16,942 nucleotides of DNA from an uncultured Eubacteriales bacterium (GTDB lineage Bacteria; Bacillota; Clostridia; Oscillospirales; Oscillospiraceae), in the NCBI GenBank assembly GCA_900544975.1, contig UQXI01000045.1, forward strand, positions 1-16,942, written 5' to 3'. The notes beneath the pieces were generated by a model. It was not told the DNA's origin and made no database searches. It saw nothing but the letters and a program-made list of their open reading frames with translations. A program made the position numbers and the translations under genes. Of this stretch, positions 1 through 8,158 are shown piece by piece (positions within the stretch are counted from its first letter, which is position 1; every line of letters begins with the position of its first letter).

Positions 1-934
1 CTGCGGCAGAGCGGGGCGCTTGGCGGCGGGGCTGTTGGGCCGAGGCGGCTCCCACCGGGGCGGCCACTCTGGTCTGCACCGCCTCGTCAAAATAGAAGAG
101 GGTGTTGGGGTTCTTCCGGAACTCCTCCATGTCATACAACATCTCCGTGGCAGAGGCATAGCGCCGGGCCGGATCCACCTCCATGGCGTGCATGATGATC
201 TGTTCCAGACCGCCGGGGATGTTGGGGTTGATGGTGCTGGGCATGGCTGCGCCGCCGTTGATGTGCTTCAGAGCCACCGCCACCGGAGACTCCCCGTCAT
301 AAGGCGGCCGGCCGGTGAGCATTTCATACATCACAACCCCCAGGGAGTAGAGGTCCGACCGGTTGTCCACCCGGCCGCCCTTGGCCTGCTCCGGGGAGAT
401 GTAGTGCACCGAACCCAGGGCCTCCTTGGTGAGGGTGCTTTGGGAGGACATGATCCGGGCAATGCCAAAATCCGTCACTTTGGCCGAGCCGTTTTTCAGG
501 ATCATCACGTTGTGGGGCTTAATGTCCCGGTGGACAATTCCCTGGTTGTGGGCATGCTCCAACGCCTTGGCAATCTGCATGGCAAAGTGGAGGGATTCCT
601 TCCAGTTGAGGTACCCGCCCCGCCGTTCCATATACTGCTTCAGGGTGATGCCGTCTACCAGCTCCATCACAATGTAGTCCGCATCGCCATTGGTGGACAC
701 ATCGTATACATTCACAATGTTGGGATGGTTCAGCATGGCCACGGCCTGGGACTCGGCATGGAACCGGCGGCGGAATTCCTCATCCTGTGAGTATTCCTCC
801 TTCAAAATCTTAATGGCAACCAACCGGTTCAGCCGGTGACACCTGGCCCGATACACCACGGCCATACCGCCGGTACCGATGACATCCAGAATCTCATACC
901 GGTTATCCAGGAGGCGGCCTATGTATTTATCCAT
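1..934 (-). CDS. prkC: PrkC-type Ser/Thr protein kinase, N-terminal part (cut by window edge)
   Basis: Membrane-anchored Hanks-type Ser/Thr kinase; in Firmicutes PrkC phosphorylates envelope, translation and metabolic targets. I translated 311 residues from the ATG at 934 (SD AAAGGAG at 944-950, nine bases upstream). The kinase domain fills about residues 10-270: glycine loop GTGGMAVVY (20-28), VAIKIL with the ATP-binding Lys42, HRDIKPHN (135-142) with catalytic Asp137, DFG at 155-157, and a GSVHYISPEQ activation segment end. After it comes a basic, Ala/Pro/Gln-rich juxtamembrane linker. The transmembrane helix and PASTA repeats expected in this family would lie beyond base 1 and are not seen. 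It follows prpC by 40 bases, the standard phosphatase-kinase pair. The reading frame is open to the window edge, so the 3' end is missing because of the cut and not because of a mutation. Confidence 0.96.
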   Translation of the reverse strand, partial: MDKYIGRLLDNRYEILDVIGTGGMAVVYRARCHRLNRLVAIKILKEEYSQDEEFRRRFHAESQAVAMLNHPNIVNVYDVSTNGDADYIVMELVDGITLKQYMERRGGYLNWKESLHFAMQIAKALEHAHNQGIVHRDIKPHNVMILKNGSAKVTDFGIARIMSSQSTLTKEALGSVHYISPEQAKGGRVDNRSDLYSLGVVMYEMLTGRPPYDGESPVAVALKHINGGAAMPSTINPNIPGGLEQIIMHAMEVDPARRYASATEMLYDMEEFRKNPNTLFYFDEAVQTRVAAPVGAASAQQPRRQAPRSAA

Positions 935-974
935 AAAAGAGAACTCCTTTCTTGTTCCGTGTCTCTTTGTAATC

Positions 975-1706
975 TCAAATCACAATCAGGACGCTGGTCA
1001 CATTGTCCGGCGCACCCCGCTCCCGGCAGATCCCCAGCAGACGCTGGCAGCACAGCTGCTTGTTCACTCCGTGGACCACCTCAAAGAGAATTTCCTGATC
1101 ATCCAGCAGGTTGGACAGGCCGTCGCTGCACAGCAGGAGACAGTCCCCCTTCTGCACCGGCTGATAAAAGAGGTCGCACTCCACCCCGGACTCGGTGCCA
1201 ATGGCCCGGGTGATCAGGTTTTTCCCCGGGTAGTTCTTCGCCTGTTCCCGGGAGAGCTCCCCCCGCTGGACCATGAGCTGCACCAGTGAGTGATCGGTGG
1301 TGAGGCACCGGACCCCCTCCCGGTTGAGGAAATAGCACCGGCTGTCGCCCACATTGGCAATCACCGCCATCTGCTGCTCCACATAGGCCGCCACCAGGGT
1401 GGTGCCCATTCCTTCAAACTCCTCGAACTGCCGGGACTGGTCATAGACCGTGGCGTTGGCCAGGCCCACCGCGTCGCGGAACATCTGCCCCGCCTGCTCC
1501 TGGGTCATGCCCGGCTTGCGGAGACGATCTACCTCCTGGATAAACACATCCAGGGCAAGGGAGCTGGCCACATTGCCAGACTTGGCCCCGCCCATACCGT
1601 CGCAGACGGCGCAGAGCACACTGTCTTCTCCAAATGGACGAATCTGAAATGCATCTTGGTTCTGGACCCGGACACAGCCGGGATCTGTCAGTCCCCATGC
1701 CTGCAT
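975..1706 (-). CDS. prpC: PP2C-family Ser/Thr protein phosphatase (Stp1/PrpC)
   Basis: Metal-dependent PPM/PP2C phosphatase of 243 residues, the family's usual bacterial length, expected to reverse phosphorylation by the adjacent kinase. Metal-binding and structural motifs are all present: RVQNQD (Asp18), CDGMGG (Asp36), GMGTTL (99-104), VGDSR (119-123), DHS (138-140), CSDGLSN (Asp195) and APDNVTSV (Asp234). The protein is soluble, with no signal peptide or membrane segment. I chose the ATG at 1706 because it gives the family's normal N-terminus and has a GGGAGG ribosome site just upstream. An in-frame start 48 codons earlier would encode an unconserved leader lying across the promoter. The gene sits alone with prkC behind its own promoter (1736-1764), so the pair can be expressed separately from rlmN. 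Confidence 0.97.
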   Translation of the reverse strand: MQAWGLTDPGCVRVQNQDAFQIRPFGEDSVLCAVCDGMGGAKSGNVASSLALDVFIQEVDRLRKPGMTQEQAGQMFRDAVGLANATVYDQSRQFEEFEGMGTTLVAAYVEQQMAVIANVGDSRCYFLNREGVRCLTTDHSLVQLMVQRGELSREQAKNYPGKNLITRAIGTESGVECDLFYQPVQKGDCLLLCSDGLSNLLDDQEILFEVVHGVNKQLCCQRLLGICRERGAPDNVTSVLIVI

Positions 1707-1735
1707 GGCCGGACCTCCCTTCGTTGTTTGTTTAA

Positions 1736-1764
1736 ATTGTATCAGTTTTTCCCCGGCATTGCAA
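1736..1764 (-). promoter_or_regulatory. Sigma-A-type promoter with extended -10, for prpC-prkC
   Basis: On the minus strand the -35 box is TTGCAA (1759-1764), the spacer is exactly 17 bases and the -10 box is TACAAT (1736-1741). The spacer ends in TGA, giving an extended -10 (TGnTACAAT). The start of transcription should fall near 1729, leaving a leader of roughly 23 bases before the prpC ATG at 1706. It lies in the only sizeable gap (160 bases) between rlmN and prpC. This is a visual match to consensus, with no expression data. Confidence 0.7.
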
Positions 1765-1767
1765 TCA

Positions 1768-1791
1768 TTTCCACGGCAATTGCTGTGGAAA
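1768..1791. promoter_or_regulatory. 24-bp imperfect palindrome directly upstream of the prpC promoter
   Basis: The element reads TTTCCAC, then a G, then the perfect core GCAATTGC, then a T, then GTGGAAA; only one symmetric pair fails to match (a G-T wobble). It ends four bases before the -35 box of the prpC promoter. No run of T follows it on either strand, so it does not look like an intrinsic terminator of rlmN. A dimeric regulator's operator is the simpler reading, but no known operator was recognised. Confidence 0.5.
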
Positions 1792-1865
1792 ATTCCCCGT
1801 GCGCTCCCAGTTTTCACCCAAATCACTTGGAGCAGGCAGGTTTTGCCCACAGAAAACGCTGCAAA

Positions 1866-2912
1866 TCATCGCCGGGAAGGGGTTTTCTCCGCCTCAAATT
1901 TTCTTCTCAGCTGGCCGCAGGAGGCGTCAATGTCCCCGCCCAGGGTCCGGCGGACCGTGGCGGTGAGGCCGCCTTCCTCCAAAATGCGCTGAAATTGCTG
2001 CACCGCCTGGCGGGAGCTGGGGTGTAGCGGACTCTCCGCCACCTCGTTTAGGGGGATAAGATTCACGTGGGCAGGCAGCCCCTTCAACCGCTGCAGCAGC
2101 AGACGGGCGCAGGCGGGGGTGTCGTTGACCCCGTCAATCATGGCATATTCAAAGGAAATCCGACGGCCAGTGGCTGCATAATAGTCCCGGCAGGCCTCCA
2201 GCAGCATCTCCACAGGATAGGCCCGGTTCACCGGCATGATGGTATTCCGGATCTCGTCCGACGGCGCGTGGAGGGAAACCGACAGGGTGAGCTGCAGCTT
2301 CTTCTCCGCCAGCAGCCGGATCTTGGGCGCCAGACCGCAGGTGGACAGGCTGATGTGACGCATGCCGATGTTCATCCCCTGGGGGCTGTTCACCAGCTCC
2401 AGGAAGTGAAGCACCGTCTCAAAATTGTCCAACGGCTCGCCAATGCCCATGAGCACAATGTGGGAAATGGGCAGTCCGGAATCCAACTGGGTAAACAGCA
2501 CCTGGTCCAGCATCTCCGACGGCCGCAGACGGCGCACCAAGCCTCCCAGGGTGGAGGCGCAAAAGGCGCAGCCCATGGGACAGCCCACCTCCGAGGAGAT
2601 GCAGACGCTGTTGCCATAGTGGTATCGCATCAGCACCGTCTCCACACAGTTGCCATCGGCCAGGCGCCACAGGTATTTCACCGTCCCATCCTTCCGGGAC
2701 TCCTGTTTGCGCACCACCTGGGGCGCCGTGATCTCATAGCGGGCCTCCAGCTGCTGCCGCAGGTCCTTGGACAGGTTGGTCATCTCCTGAAAGGAGACCG
2801 CTCCCCGGTGCAGCCATGTATAAATCTGCCCGGCCCGGAAGGCAGGCTGGCCCAGCGCCGCCATGGCGCCCCGGAGCTCCTCCAGGGTCATGGATTTGAT
2901 GTCCTCTCTCAT
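1866..2912 (-). CDS. rlmN: 23S rRNA A2503 / tRNA A37 C2-methyltransferase RlmN
   Basis: Radical-SAM enzyme that methylates C2 of A2503 in 23S rRNA, near the peptidyl-transferase centre, and in some bacteria A37 of tRNA. It has 348 residues, normal for the family. The [4Fe-4S] ligands are Cys111, Cys115 and Cys118 (CPMGCAFC). The two catalytic cysteines of the methyl-Cys mechanism are present: Cys104, seven residues before the cluster, and Cys332 in the C-terminal DIDASCGQL motif. The SAM-binding GIGEPLDN segment and an N-terminal helical RNA-binding region are also intact. The ATG overlaps the rsmB stop codon as ATGA (2909-2912), so translation is probably coupled. The related resistance enzyme Cfr is unlikely, given the housekeeping operon and the typical RlmN sequence. 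Confidence 0.98.
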   Translation of the reverse strand: MREDIKSMTLEELRGAMAALGQPAFRAGQIYTWLHRGAVSFQEMTNLSKDLRQQLEARYEITAPQVVRKQESRKDGTVKYLWRLADGNCVETVLMRYHYGNSVCISSEVGCPMGCAFCASTLGGLVRRLRPSEMLDQVLFTQLDSGLPISHIVLMGIGEPLDNFETVLHFLELVNSPQGMNIGMRHISLSTCGLAPKIRLLAEKKLQLTLSVSLHAPSDEIRNTIMPVNRAYPVEMLLEACRDYYAATGRRISFEYAMIDGVNDTPACARLLLQRLKGLPAHVNLIPLNEVAESPLHPSSRQAVQQFQRILEEGGLTATVRRTLGGDIDASCGQLRRKFEAEKTPSRR

Positions 2913-4216
2913 GGCCGCCTCCCCATTTTACAGATGAAAAATCCGTCTGTGTCAAATTTCCCCGGCAGTAGCGTCACCATCCCCACAGACTCCTCCGGAA
3001 TTCCCCCGGGCAGTTCCAGCGGGATGAGGAAGAAATCCGGATGATGCTCCAAAAATACCTGAACCACCTGCCGGTTTTCCCGGCGCAGGATGGTGCAGGT
3101 GGAATAGAGGAGCGCCCCGCCGGGCTTCACATACCGGGCCTGGCAGTTCAAAATCTCCAGCTGCAGCCGGGGAAGCGCCTCCGTCCCGGCCAGGTCCTTG
3201 TACCGGATGTCCGGCTTCTTTCGGATGATGCCCAGGCCGCTGCACGGCGCGTCCACCAGCACCCGGTCCATGGCGTCTTCCCACTCCGGAACCGGCTCCC
3301 GGGCATCCTGCAGCCGGGTTGCAATGCAGGAAAGGCCCAGCCGGGCCGCCCCCTGTTGGATGAGGGTCAGCTTGTGCCGATGGATGTCACAGGAAATGAG
3401 ACGCCCCTGTCCCCCCATATCCATGGCGGCGGCAAAGCTCTTGCCCCCGGGGGCCGCGCAGCTGTCCAGAACCCGCATGCCCGGCTGCACCCCGGCGCAC
3501 CGGACCGCCAGCCGGGAGGCTGCGTCCTGGACATAGCACCGGCCCTGCCGGTACGCCTCCAGCCGCTCCAGACTGCCCGCTCCGGCGATCAGGAAGCAGC
3601 GCTCCAGCCAAGGGTGCGGCACACAGCTGCCCCCGGCGCTTTCGATGGCGGCGGGAAGCTCCCCTGGATCCCCTGCCAGAGGGTTGGCCTGGAGCACCGT
3701 CTCCGGCGCTTGATTGTCCGCCGCCAGCACCCGCTCCAGGTCCTCCGGCTCCATTTCCCCGGCCAGCAGCTCCACCAGGGGCTGGGGGTGGCTGTACCGG
3801 GTGGCCAAATCCCGGGGCTCCTCCAGAGCGCCCCGGCGGCGGATGGCGCTGCGAAGCACCCCGTTGATGAGGCCCGCCGCCCTGGAATTGGCGTATTTTT
3901 TCCCCTGCTCCACCGCCTCATTGACGGCGGCAGAGTCCGGGATCTTATCCATACATAAAATCTGATACAGGCCCAAACGCAAAATGTCCAGTACCACCGG
4001 CTGCAAGTCCCGGAGCCGGCCTCGCACCAGCTGGCTCAGGTAGTAGTCCAGGAGCATCCGGTTCTGCAGTACGCCGTAGCACAGCCGGGCGGCCAAGGCA
4101 GCCTCCCGCCGGTCCAGCCGGTCCCGCTGGGCATATTCCTTCATCACACCGTCGGACCAGGCCCCTTGCTTCCGGCAGGCAATGAGCACGCCTAAAGCCG
4201 TCTGTCTTGCAGCCAT
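2909..4216 (-). CDS. rsmB: 16S rRNA m5C967 methyltransferase RsmB
   Basis: SAM-dependent cytosine-5 methyltransferase of 435 residues that modifies C967 of 16S rRNA. Residues 1-130 form a NusB-like helical RNA-binding domain. The Rossmann methyltransferase core follows, with the SAM loop VLDSCAAPGGK (249-259), DAPCSG with Cys325 (322-327) and YSTCT with Cys374 (371-375), the paired cysteines used for product release and catalysis in this family. The C-terminus ends in the usual FDTDGFFICKM strand. The ATG at 4216 is preceded by AAGGAGG. The gene lies nine bases after fmt and overlaps rlmN by four bases. Many clostridia have a zinc peptidase gene between fmt and rsmB; none is present here. Confidence 0.97.
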   Translation of the reverse strand: MAARQTALGVLIACRKQGAWSDGVMKEYAQRDRLDRREAALAARLCYGVLQNRMLLDYYLSQLVRGRLRDLQPVVLDILRLGLYQILCMDKIPDSAAVNEAVEQGKKYANSRAAGLINGVLRSAIRRRGALEEPRDLATRYSHPQPLVELLAGEMEPEDLERVLAADNQAPETVLQANPLAGDPGELPAAIESAGGSCVPHPWLERCFLIAGAGSLERLEAYRQGRCYVQDAASRLAVRCAGVQPGMRVLDSCAAPGGKSFAAAMDMGGQGRLISCDIHRHKLTLIQQGAARLGLSCIATRLQDAREPVPEWEDAMDRVLVDAPCSGLGIIRKKPDIRYKDLAGTEALPRLQLEILNCQARYVKPGGALLYSTCTILRRENRQVVQVFLEHHPDFFLIPLELPGGIPEESVGMVTLLPGKFDTDGFFICKMGRRP

Positions 4217-4225
4217 AGCGCCTCC

Positions 4226-5143
4226 TTACAGGGCCAAGGGATGGCCCCGGAAGTAGTCCGGCGCGGCCATGCGCTTGCCCCCGTCGGCCTGCAAAACCTG
4301 GATCTCCAGCACGCCGCCCTCGCCGCAGGCCATCTCCAGGCCGGTCCGGGTCACGGCCAGGGGCGTGCCTGGGGTCCGGTTTGTGGTTTTCGCCAGGGGG
4401 ACCGCCTTGTAAACCCGAAAGCGCTTGCCCTGCAGCTCCATGGTGGCCACAGGCCAGGGGTCCAGGCCCCGGATGTGGTTCCAGATCTCCCGGGGCGTCC
4501 TGGACCAGTCAATGGGGCACAGGTCCTTGGTGAGCATCGGCGCAAAGGTGGCCTTGGTGTGATCCTGAGGCGTGGCCGCCACAGGCCCCTGGGCCAGACG
4601 GGTCAAGGTCTCCGCCAGCAGCTCCGCCCCCAGCTTTGCCAGCCGGTCCAGCAGGCTTTGGGCGTTTTCATTGGGATCAATGGGCGTCCGCCGGGTGGCA
4701 ATCATATCCCCGGCGTCCATTTCCGCCGCCATATACATGGCCGTGACCCCGGTCTCTTCCAGCCCCCGAAGCACCGCCCATTGCACGGGGCCGGAGCCCC
4801 GCAGCGCAGGCAGCAGGCTGGCATGAATGTTGATGCAGCCCCGGGAGGGAATATCCAGCACGGCCTGAGGCAAAATCCGGCCGTAGGCCACCACCGCAAT
4901 CACATCCGGCTTCAGAGCCCGCAGCTCCTCCACCCTGGCCGCATCCCGGAAGCCGGCGGGCTGGTAGACCGGGACCCCATGGGCCTGGGCCAGCTGCTTC
5001 ACCGGGGACTGGGTCAGCTTCATCCCCCGGTTCTGGGGGGTATCCGGCTTGGTATACACCGCCACCACATCAAATCCCCCGGTGAGAAGTCCCTCCAGGC
5101 AGGTGGCGGCAATCTCCGGTGTGCCCATAAATACAACGCGCAT
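4226..5143 (-). CDS. fmt: Methionyl-tRNA formyltransferase
   Basis: Transfers the formyl group of 10-formyl-tetrahydrofolate to Met on initiator tRNA. It has 305 residues, with the usual two-domain layout: a Rossmann formyltransferase fold, then a C-terminal tRNA-binding beta barrel from about residue 205. The catalytic triad is visible as Asn105 and His107 (INIHASLLP) and Asp143 (AEMDAGD), matching Asn106, His108 and Asp144 of the E. coli enzyme. I chose the ATG at 5143 because GGAGG stands six bases upstream and the protein then begins MRVVFMGTPE, the family's normal start. A GTG at 5158 would add five residues and overlap the def stop. It works as the partner of def, directly upstream. Confidence 0.97.
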   Translation of the reverse strand: MRVVFMGTPEIAATCLEGLLTGGFDVVAVYTKPDTPQNRGMKLTQSPVKQLAQAHGVPVYQPAGFRDAARVEELRALKPDVIAVVAYGRILPQAVLDIPSRGCINIHASLLPALRGSGPVQWAVLRGLEETGVTAMYMAAEMDAGDMIATRRTPIDPNENAQSLLDRLAKLGAELLAETLTRLAQGPVAATPQDHTKATFAPMLTKDLCPIDWSRTPREIWNHIRGLDPWPVATMELQGKRFRVYKAVPLAKTTNRTPGTPLAVTRTGLEMACGEGGVLEIQVLQADGGKRMAAPDYFRGHPLAL

Positions 5144-5154
5144 AGGATTCCTCC

Positions 5155-5625
5155 TCACATTTGCTCAATTTCCTCTTCCGTCAGAAAACGGGAGACCTTT
5201 TCCGTGTACAAGTGCCCGTCCAAATGCTCCAGCTCATGGCAGAAGCAGCGGGCAATCAGCGCCTCTCCCTCCGCCTCAAACCAATTGCCGAACCGGTCTT
5301 GCGCCCGAATCTTCACATAGTTGGGGCGTTCCACCTGACCCCATCTGCCGGGGACGCTGAGGCAGCCCTCCGGGCCGTCCTGGGTCCCGGACTGCTCCAG
5401 GATCTCCGGATTCACCAGCTCCAGCATTTCCTCTCCGATGTCCACCACGGCCACCCGGCGCAAAATGCCCACCTGAGGAGCCGCCAAACCCGCTCCGCCG
5501 GCATCCTCCAGGGTGTCGCACAGGTCGTCCAGCAGCCGGTGGAGCCGGCCGTTGAATTCCGTCACCGGGCGGCACACCTTGTGCAGCGCCGGTTCTTTTT
5601 CCGTCATAATCTTTCTCAATGCCAT
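5155..5625 (-). CDS. def: Peptide deformylase
   Basis: Metalloenzyme that removes the formyl group from the N-terminal Met of new proteins. It has 156 residues, the length of a type I bacterial deformylase. All three motifs are intact: GAGLAAPQ (44-51), EGCLSVP with metal ligand Cys88, and the HExxH motif HELEH with ligands His130 and His134 and catalytic Glu131. The ATG at 5625 has a GAGGA site eight bases upstream. It sits 17 bases after priA, and its stop falls 11 bases before the fmt start, so def and fmt are almost certainly translated from one message. The C-terminal tail after the HExxH helix is short and acidic. Confidence 0.97.
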   Translation of the reverse strand: MALRKIMTEKEPALHKVCRPVTEFNGRLHRLLDDLCDTLEDAGGAGLAAPQVGILRRVAVVDIGEEMLELVNPEILEQSGTQDGPEGCLSVPGRWGQVERPNYVKIRAQDRFGNWFEAEGEALIARCFCHELEHLDGHLYTEKVSRFLTEEEIEQM

Positions 5626-5642
5626 ACCAATATCCTCACTTT

Positions 5643-8090
5643 TCAGTTGTATCCGTTGATCTCTGCAAATGCCGAAACACCCCGATTGGCCCGGTCCCGG
5701 GCAAATTGCCGGAGCAAATAGGCCAGCAGCCGGTGTACCTCCCGGCTCTTGGGAGTCCGGAGGGTCAGCCGGTAGCGGAAGTGATAGTTGATTTTCGCCA
5801 CAGCCGCAGGAGCCGGCCCCAAAACGTGGCAGGACAGCCCCCGGTAGGGGGCGGTCTCCAGGCAGCTCAGGAGGCTGTCCCGAAACAGCGCGGCCCCTCG
5901 AAGCACCTGCCCCTCATCGGGACCGGAAAACGTAATGGTATAAAGATCCCGGAAGGGGGGGCAGCCCTTGGCCTCCCGCAGGCCCACCTCCAGGTCATAA
6001 AACCCGTCATAGTCCTGCCGGGACGCGAGAAGAATCACCCGGTGCTCCGGGGTCATGGTCTGAATCAGGGCCCGGCCCGGACGCTGGCCTCGGCCTGCCC
6101 GGCCAACCACCTGGGTGAGCACGTTGAAGGTGGTCTCCGCCGCCCGATAGCTATCCACATAGAGGGACAAGTCCCCGTCCAGGACCCCCACCAGCGTCAC
6201 CCGCTCCAGATTCAGCCCCTTGGCCACCATTTGCGTTCCCAGGAGCACCGGCAGGTTCTCCCGCTGGAATCGCTCCAGAATCTTCTCATGGGTGTTGACT
6301 GCGTTCACCGTATCCGCATCCATCCGGGCCACCTGAATGCCGGGAAAATATGCCTCCAGCTCCGCCTGGACCTTCTGGGTTCCGGCCCCCACCTGCTTCA
6401 GCGGCCCCCCGCACTGGGGACAACGGTCGGGAACCGGCTGGGAAAAGCCGCAGTAATGGCACATCAGCCGGCGGTTGGCGCTGTGGTACGTGAGATGCAC
6501 GCTGCACCGGGGGCACTCCGGCACCTGGCCGCAGCTGACGCACTGGAGCATCCGGCTGGCGCCCCGGCGGTTCAGGAAGAGTATGGTCTGCTCTCCCCGG
6601 GCCATGGTCTCCTCCATGGCCTGCAGCAGCGGGCGGCTGAGCACCGAATCATTGCCCGCCCGGATCTCCTCCTTCATGTCCACCAGCTGGACCTGGGGCA
6701 GGTCCATGCCGTTGAACCGGTCTGTGAGGCAGCAGAGGGTGTACATGCCGGCTCTGGCCCGGTACATGGTTTCCACCGACGGGGTGGCGGAACCCAGCAG
6801 CACCAGCGCTTTCTCCCGGCTTCCCCGGAAGATGGCCACCTCACGGGCACAGTAGCGGGGGGTATTCTCCGACTGATAGGAGCGCTCCTGCTCTTCATCC
6901 AGAATTATGATACCCAAATTCCGGCAGGGTGCAAACACGGCGGAGCGGGTACCCACCACCACCTTGGCCTGTCCCTGCCGGACCTGCCGCCACTGGTCGT
7001 ACCGCTCCCCGGGAGGCAGGCTGCTGTGAAGCACCGCCACATGCTTGCCAAAATGGGCCGCCAGAAGGCTGAGGAGCTGGGGTGTCAGGGCAATCTCCGG
7101 CACCAGCAGAAGGGCCTCTTTTCCCATCTCCAGGCACCGGGCAATGAGCTTCAAATACACCGCCGTCTTTCCGCTGCCGGTGACGCCGTACAGCAGGGCC
7201 ACTCCCGGCCCATCCTCCTCCAGTTTGCCCGCCAGGACGTCATAGGCGGCCGCCTGAGCGGCGTTTAGGGTCAGTGGCCCCTCCTGCTTCGCCGGAACAA
7301 TCTCCCGGCAGCGGAGCACTGGCCGGTCCTGGAGCGAAAGGTACCCCAGCTTCTCCAGCCGCCGCACCACCGCAGCCGTGGCCCCTGTATAGTAACACAG
7401 CTCCTTCACCGTACAGGAGCCCAGGCTGCACAGCAGCTCCAGCAGGGCCGCCTGCATGGGGGCAGACTTGGCCTTCCGGCGGGCATAGTCCATAGCTTCC
7501 TCTGCACAAGCGGAGAGTACCGCGATGCGCTCGGTTTTGTCTCCGGCTCTGCGCAGGAAGTCTGATTGGGTTGTGATCCATTTTTTCCTCAGGAGATACC
7601 GCAACGCCGCCTGCAGGGGTTCCTCCTCGGTAAAGGCCTTCCGAAGGGCGCTGTAGCTCCCCGCGCCCCCCAGATCCTCCAGCAGCGCCAGCACCCGCTG
7701 GGCATCTGCTTGCCGGACGGTCTTTCCCTCCCAGGGCTTGCCGCTGGCCAGGGTAAAGGTGTCCTGAACCTGATACCAAAGCCCCACCGGAAGGGCCGCC
7801 CGAAGGGCCGCATAAAAGGTACAGAAATACCGTTCCCGCACAAAAGCAGCCAGGCGGAGCATGGCGTCGTCCAGCACTGGCTCCGGGTCCAGCGCACGGT
7901 CCACGCATTTCAGCTCCGCCTCGTCTCCCTCTTCCAGGGACAGCACCATCCCTTCCGTGCTCCGGTTTCCCCGTCCAAAGGGTACCATCACCCGCACCCC
8001 CGGCAGCAAGGTCATTCCCGGCGGCACCACATAGCTATAGGGCTTGTCAATGGCGTAAACCGCCGCCGAGACAGCAATCTTCGCAATCAA
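5643..8090 (-). CDS. priA: Primosomal protein N' (replication restart helicase PriA)
   Basis: 3'-to-5' DNA helicase that reloads the replisome at stalled forks. The length of 815 residues assumes a TTG start at 8090, preceded at six bases by GGGAGGTG; this gives the family-like N-terminus MIAKIAV. A GTG at 8099 is a possible alternative start. Residues 1-105 form the 3'-end-binding domain. Then come Walker A GVTGSGKT (302-309), the Walker B region LDEEQ (397-401), eight zinc-binding cysteines in four CxxC pairs (517/520, 526/529, 544/547, 557/560) and motif VI VVGRAGRG (661-668). Two family positions differ: DEEH reads DEEQ and KGHDF reads KGLNL. It follows rpoZ after 105 bases, where many clostridia carry coaBC; none is seen here. 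Confidence 0.96.
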   Translation of the reverse strand: MIAKIAVSAAVYAIDKPYSYVVPPGMTLLPGVRVMVPFGRGNRSTEGMVLSLEEGDEAELKCVDRALDPEPVLDDAMLRLAAFVRERYFCTFYAALRAALPVGLWYQVQDTFTLASGKPWEGKTVRQADAQRVLALLEDLGGAGSYSALRKAFTEEEPLQAALRYLLRKKWITTQSDFLRRAGDKTERIAVLSACAEEAMDYARRKAKSAPMQAALLELLCSLGSCTVKELCYYTGATAAVVRRLEKLGYLSLQDRPVLRCREIVPAKQEGPLTLNAAQAAAYDVLAGKLEEDGPGVALLYGVTGSGKTAVYLKLIARCLEMGKEALLLVPEIALTPQLLSLLAAHFGKHVAVLHSSLPPGERYDQWRQVRQGQAKVVVGTRSAVFAPCRNLGIIILDEEQERSYQSENTPRYCAREVAIFRGSREKALVLLGSATPSVETMYRARAGMYTLCCLTDRFNGMDLPQVQLVDMKEEIRAGNDSVLSRPLLQAMEETMARGEQTILFLNRRGASRMLQCVSCGQVPECPRCSVHLTYHSANRRLMCHYCGFSQPVPDRCPQCGGPLKQVGAGTQKVQAELEAYFPGIQVARMDADTVNAVNTHEKILERFQRENLPVLLGTQMVAKGLNLERVTLVGVLDGDLSLYVDSYRAAETTFNVLTQVVGRAGRGQRPGRALIQTMTPEHRVILLASRQDYDGFYDLEVGLREAKGCPPFRDLYTITFSGPDEGQVLRGAALFRDSLLSCLETAPYRGLSCHVLGPAPAAVAKINYHFRYRLTLRTPKSREVHRLLAYLLRQFARDRANRGVSAFAEINGYN

Positions 8091-8134
8091 AGACAGCACC
8101 TCCCGCTCCTCATCTTCTTTGCCGCCTGCCGGCA

Positions 8135-8156
8135 GGGCGGACCCATGTGTCCGCCC
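8135..8156. repeat. Solitary palindromic repeat (same hairpin as the 13.1-13.6 kb array)
   Basis: GGGCGGAC and its complement GTCCGCCC flank a six-base loop (CCATGT), forming an eight-pair GC-rich hairpin. Apart from one loop base, this core is the same as the left-hand hairpin of the tandem array near 13277. It lies 45 bases upstream of the priA start codon, in the rpoZ-priA gap. A second copy of the same element about 5 kb away marks it as a dispersed, REP-like intergenic repeat. Confidence 0.8.
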
Positions 8157-8158
8157 GT

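Noticed and set aside
20..790. Long plus-strand open frame opposite the kinase gene
   Set aside because: It is the GC-rich antisense shadow of prkC; the minus-strand reading has every kinase motif. The same applies to the long plus-strand frames opposite rlmN, fmt, priA and cdaR.
1768..1791. Intrinsic terminator of rlmN
   Set aside because: The palindrome has no T-run after it on the minus strand and its AT-rich core has no loop; an operator is more likely.
1866..2912. Antibiotic-resistance methyltransferase Cfr
   Set aside because: The gene sits in the conserved housekeeping order after rsmB and has the RlmN C-terminal DIDASCGQL motif and N-terminal region.
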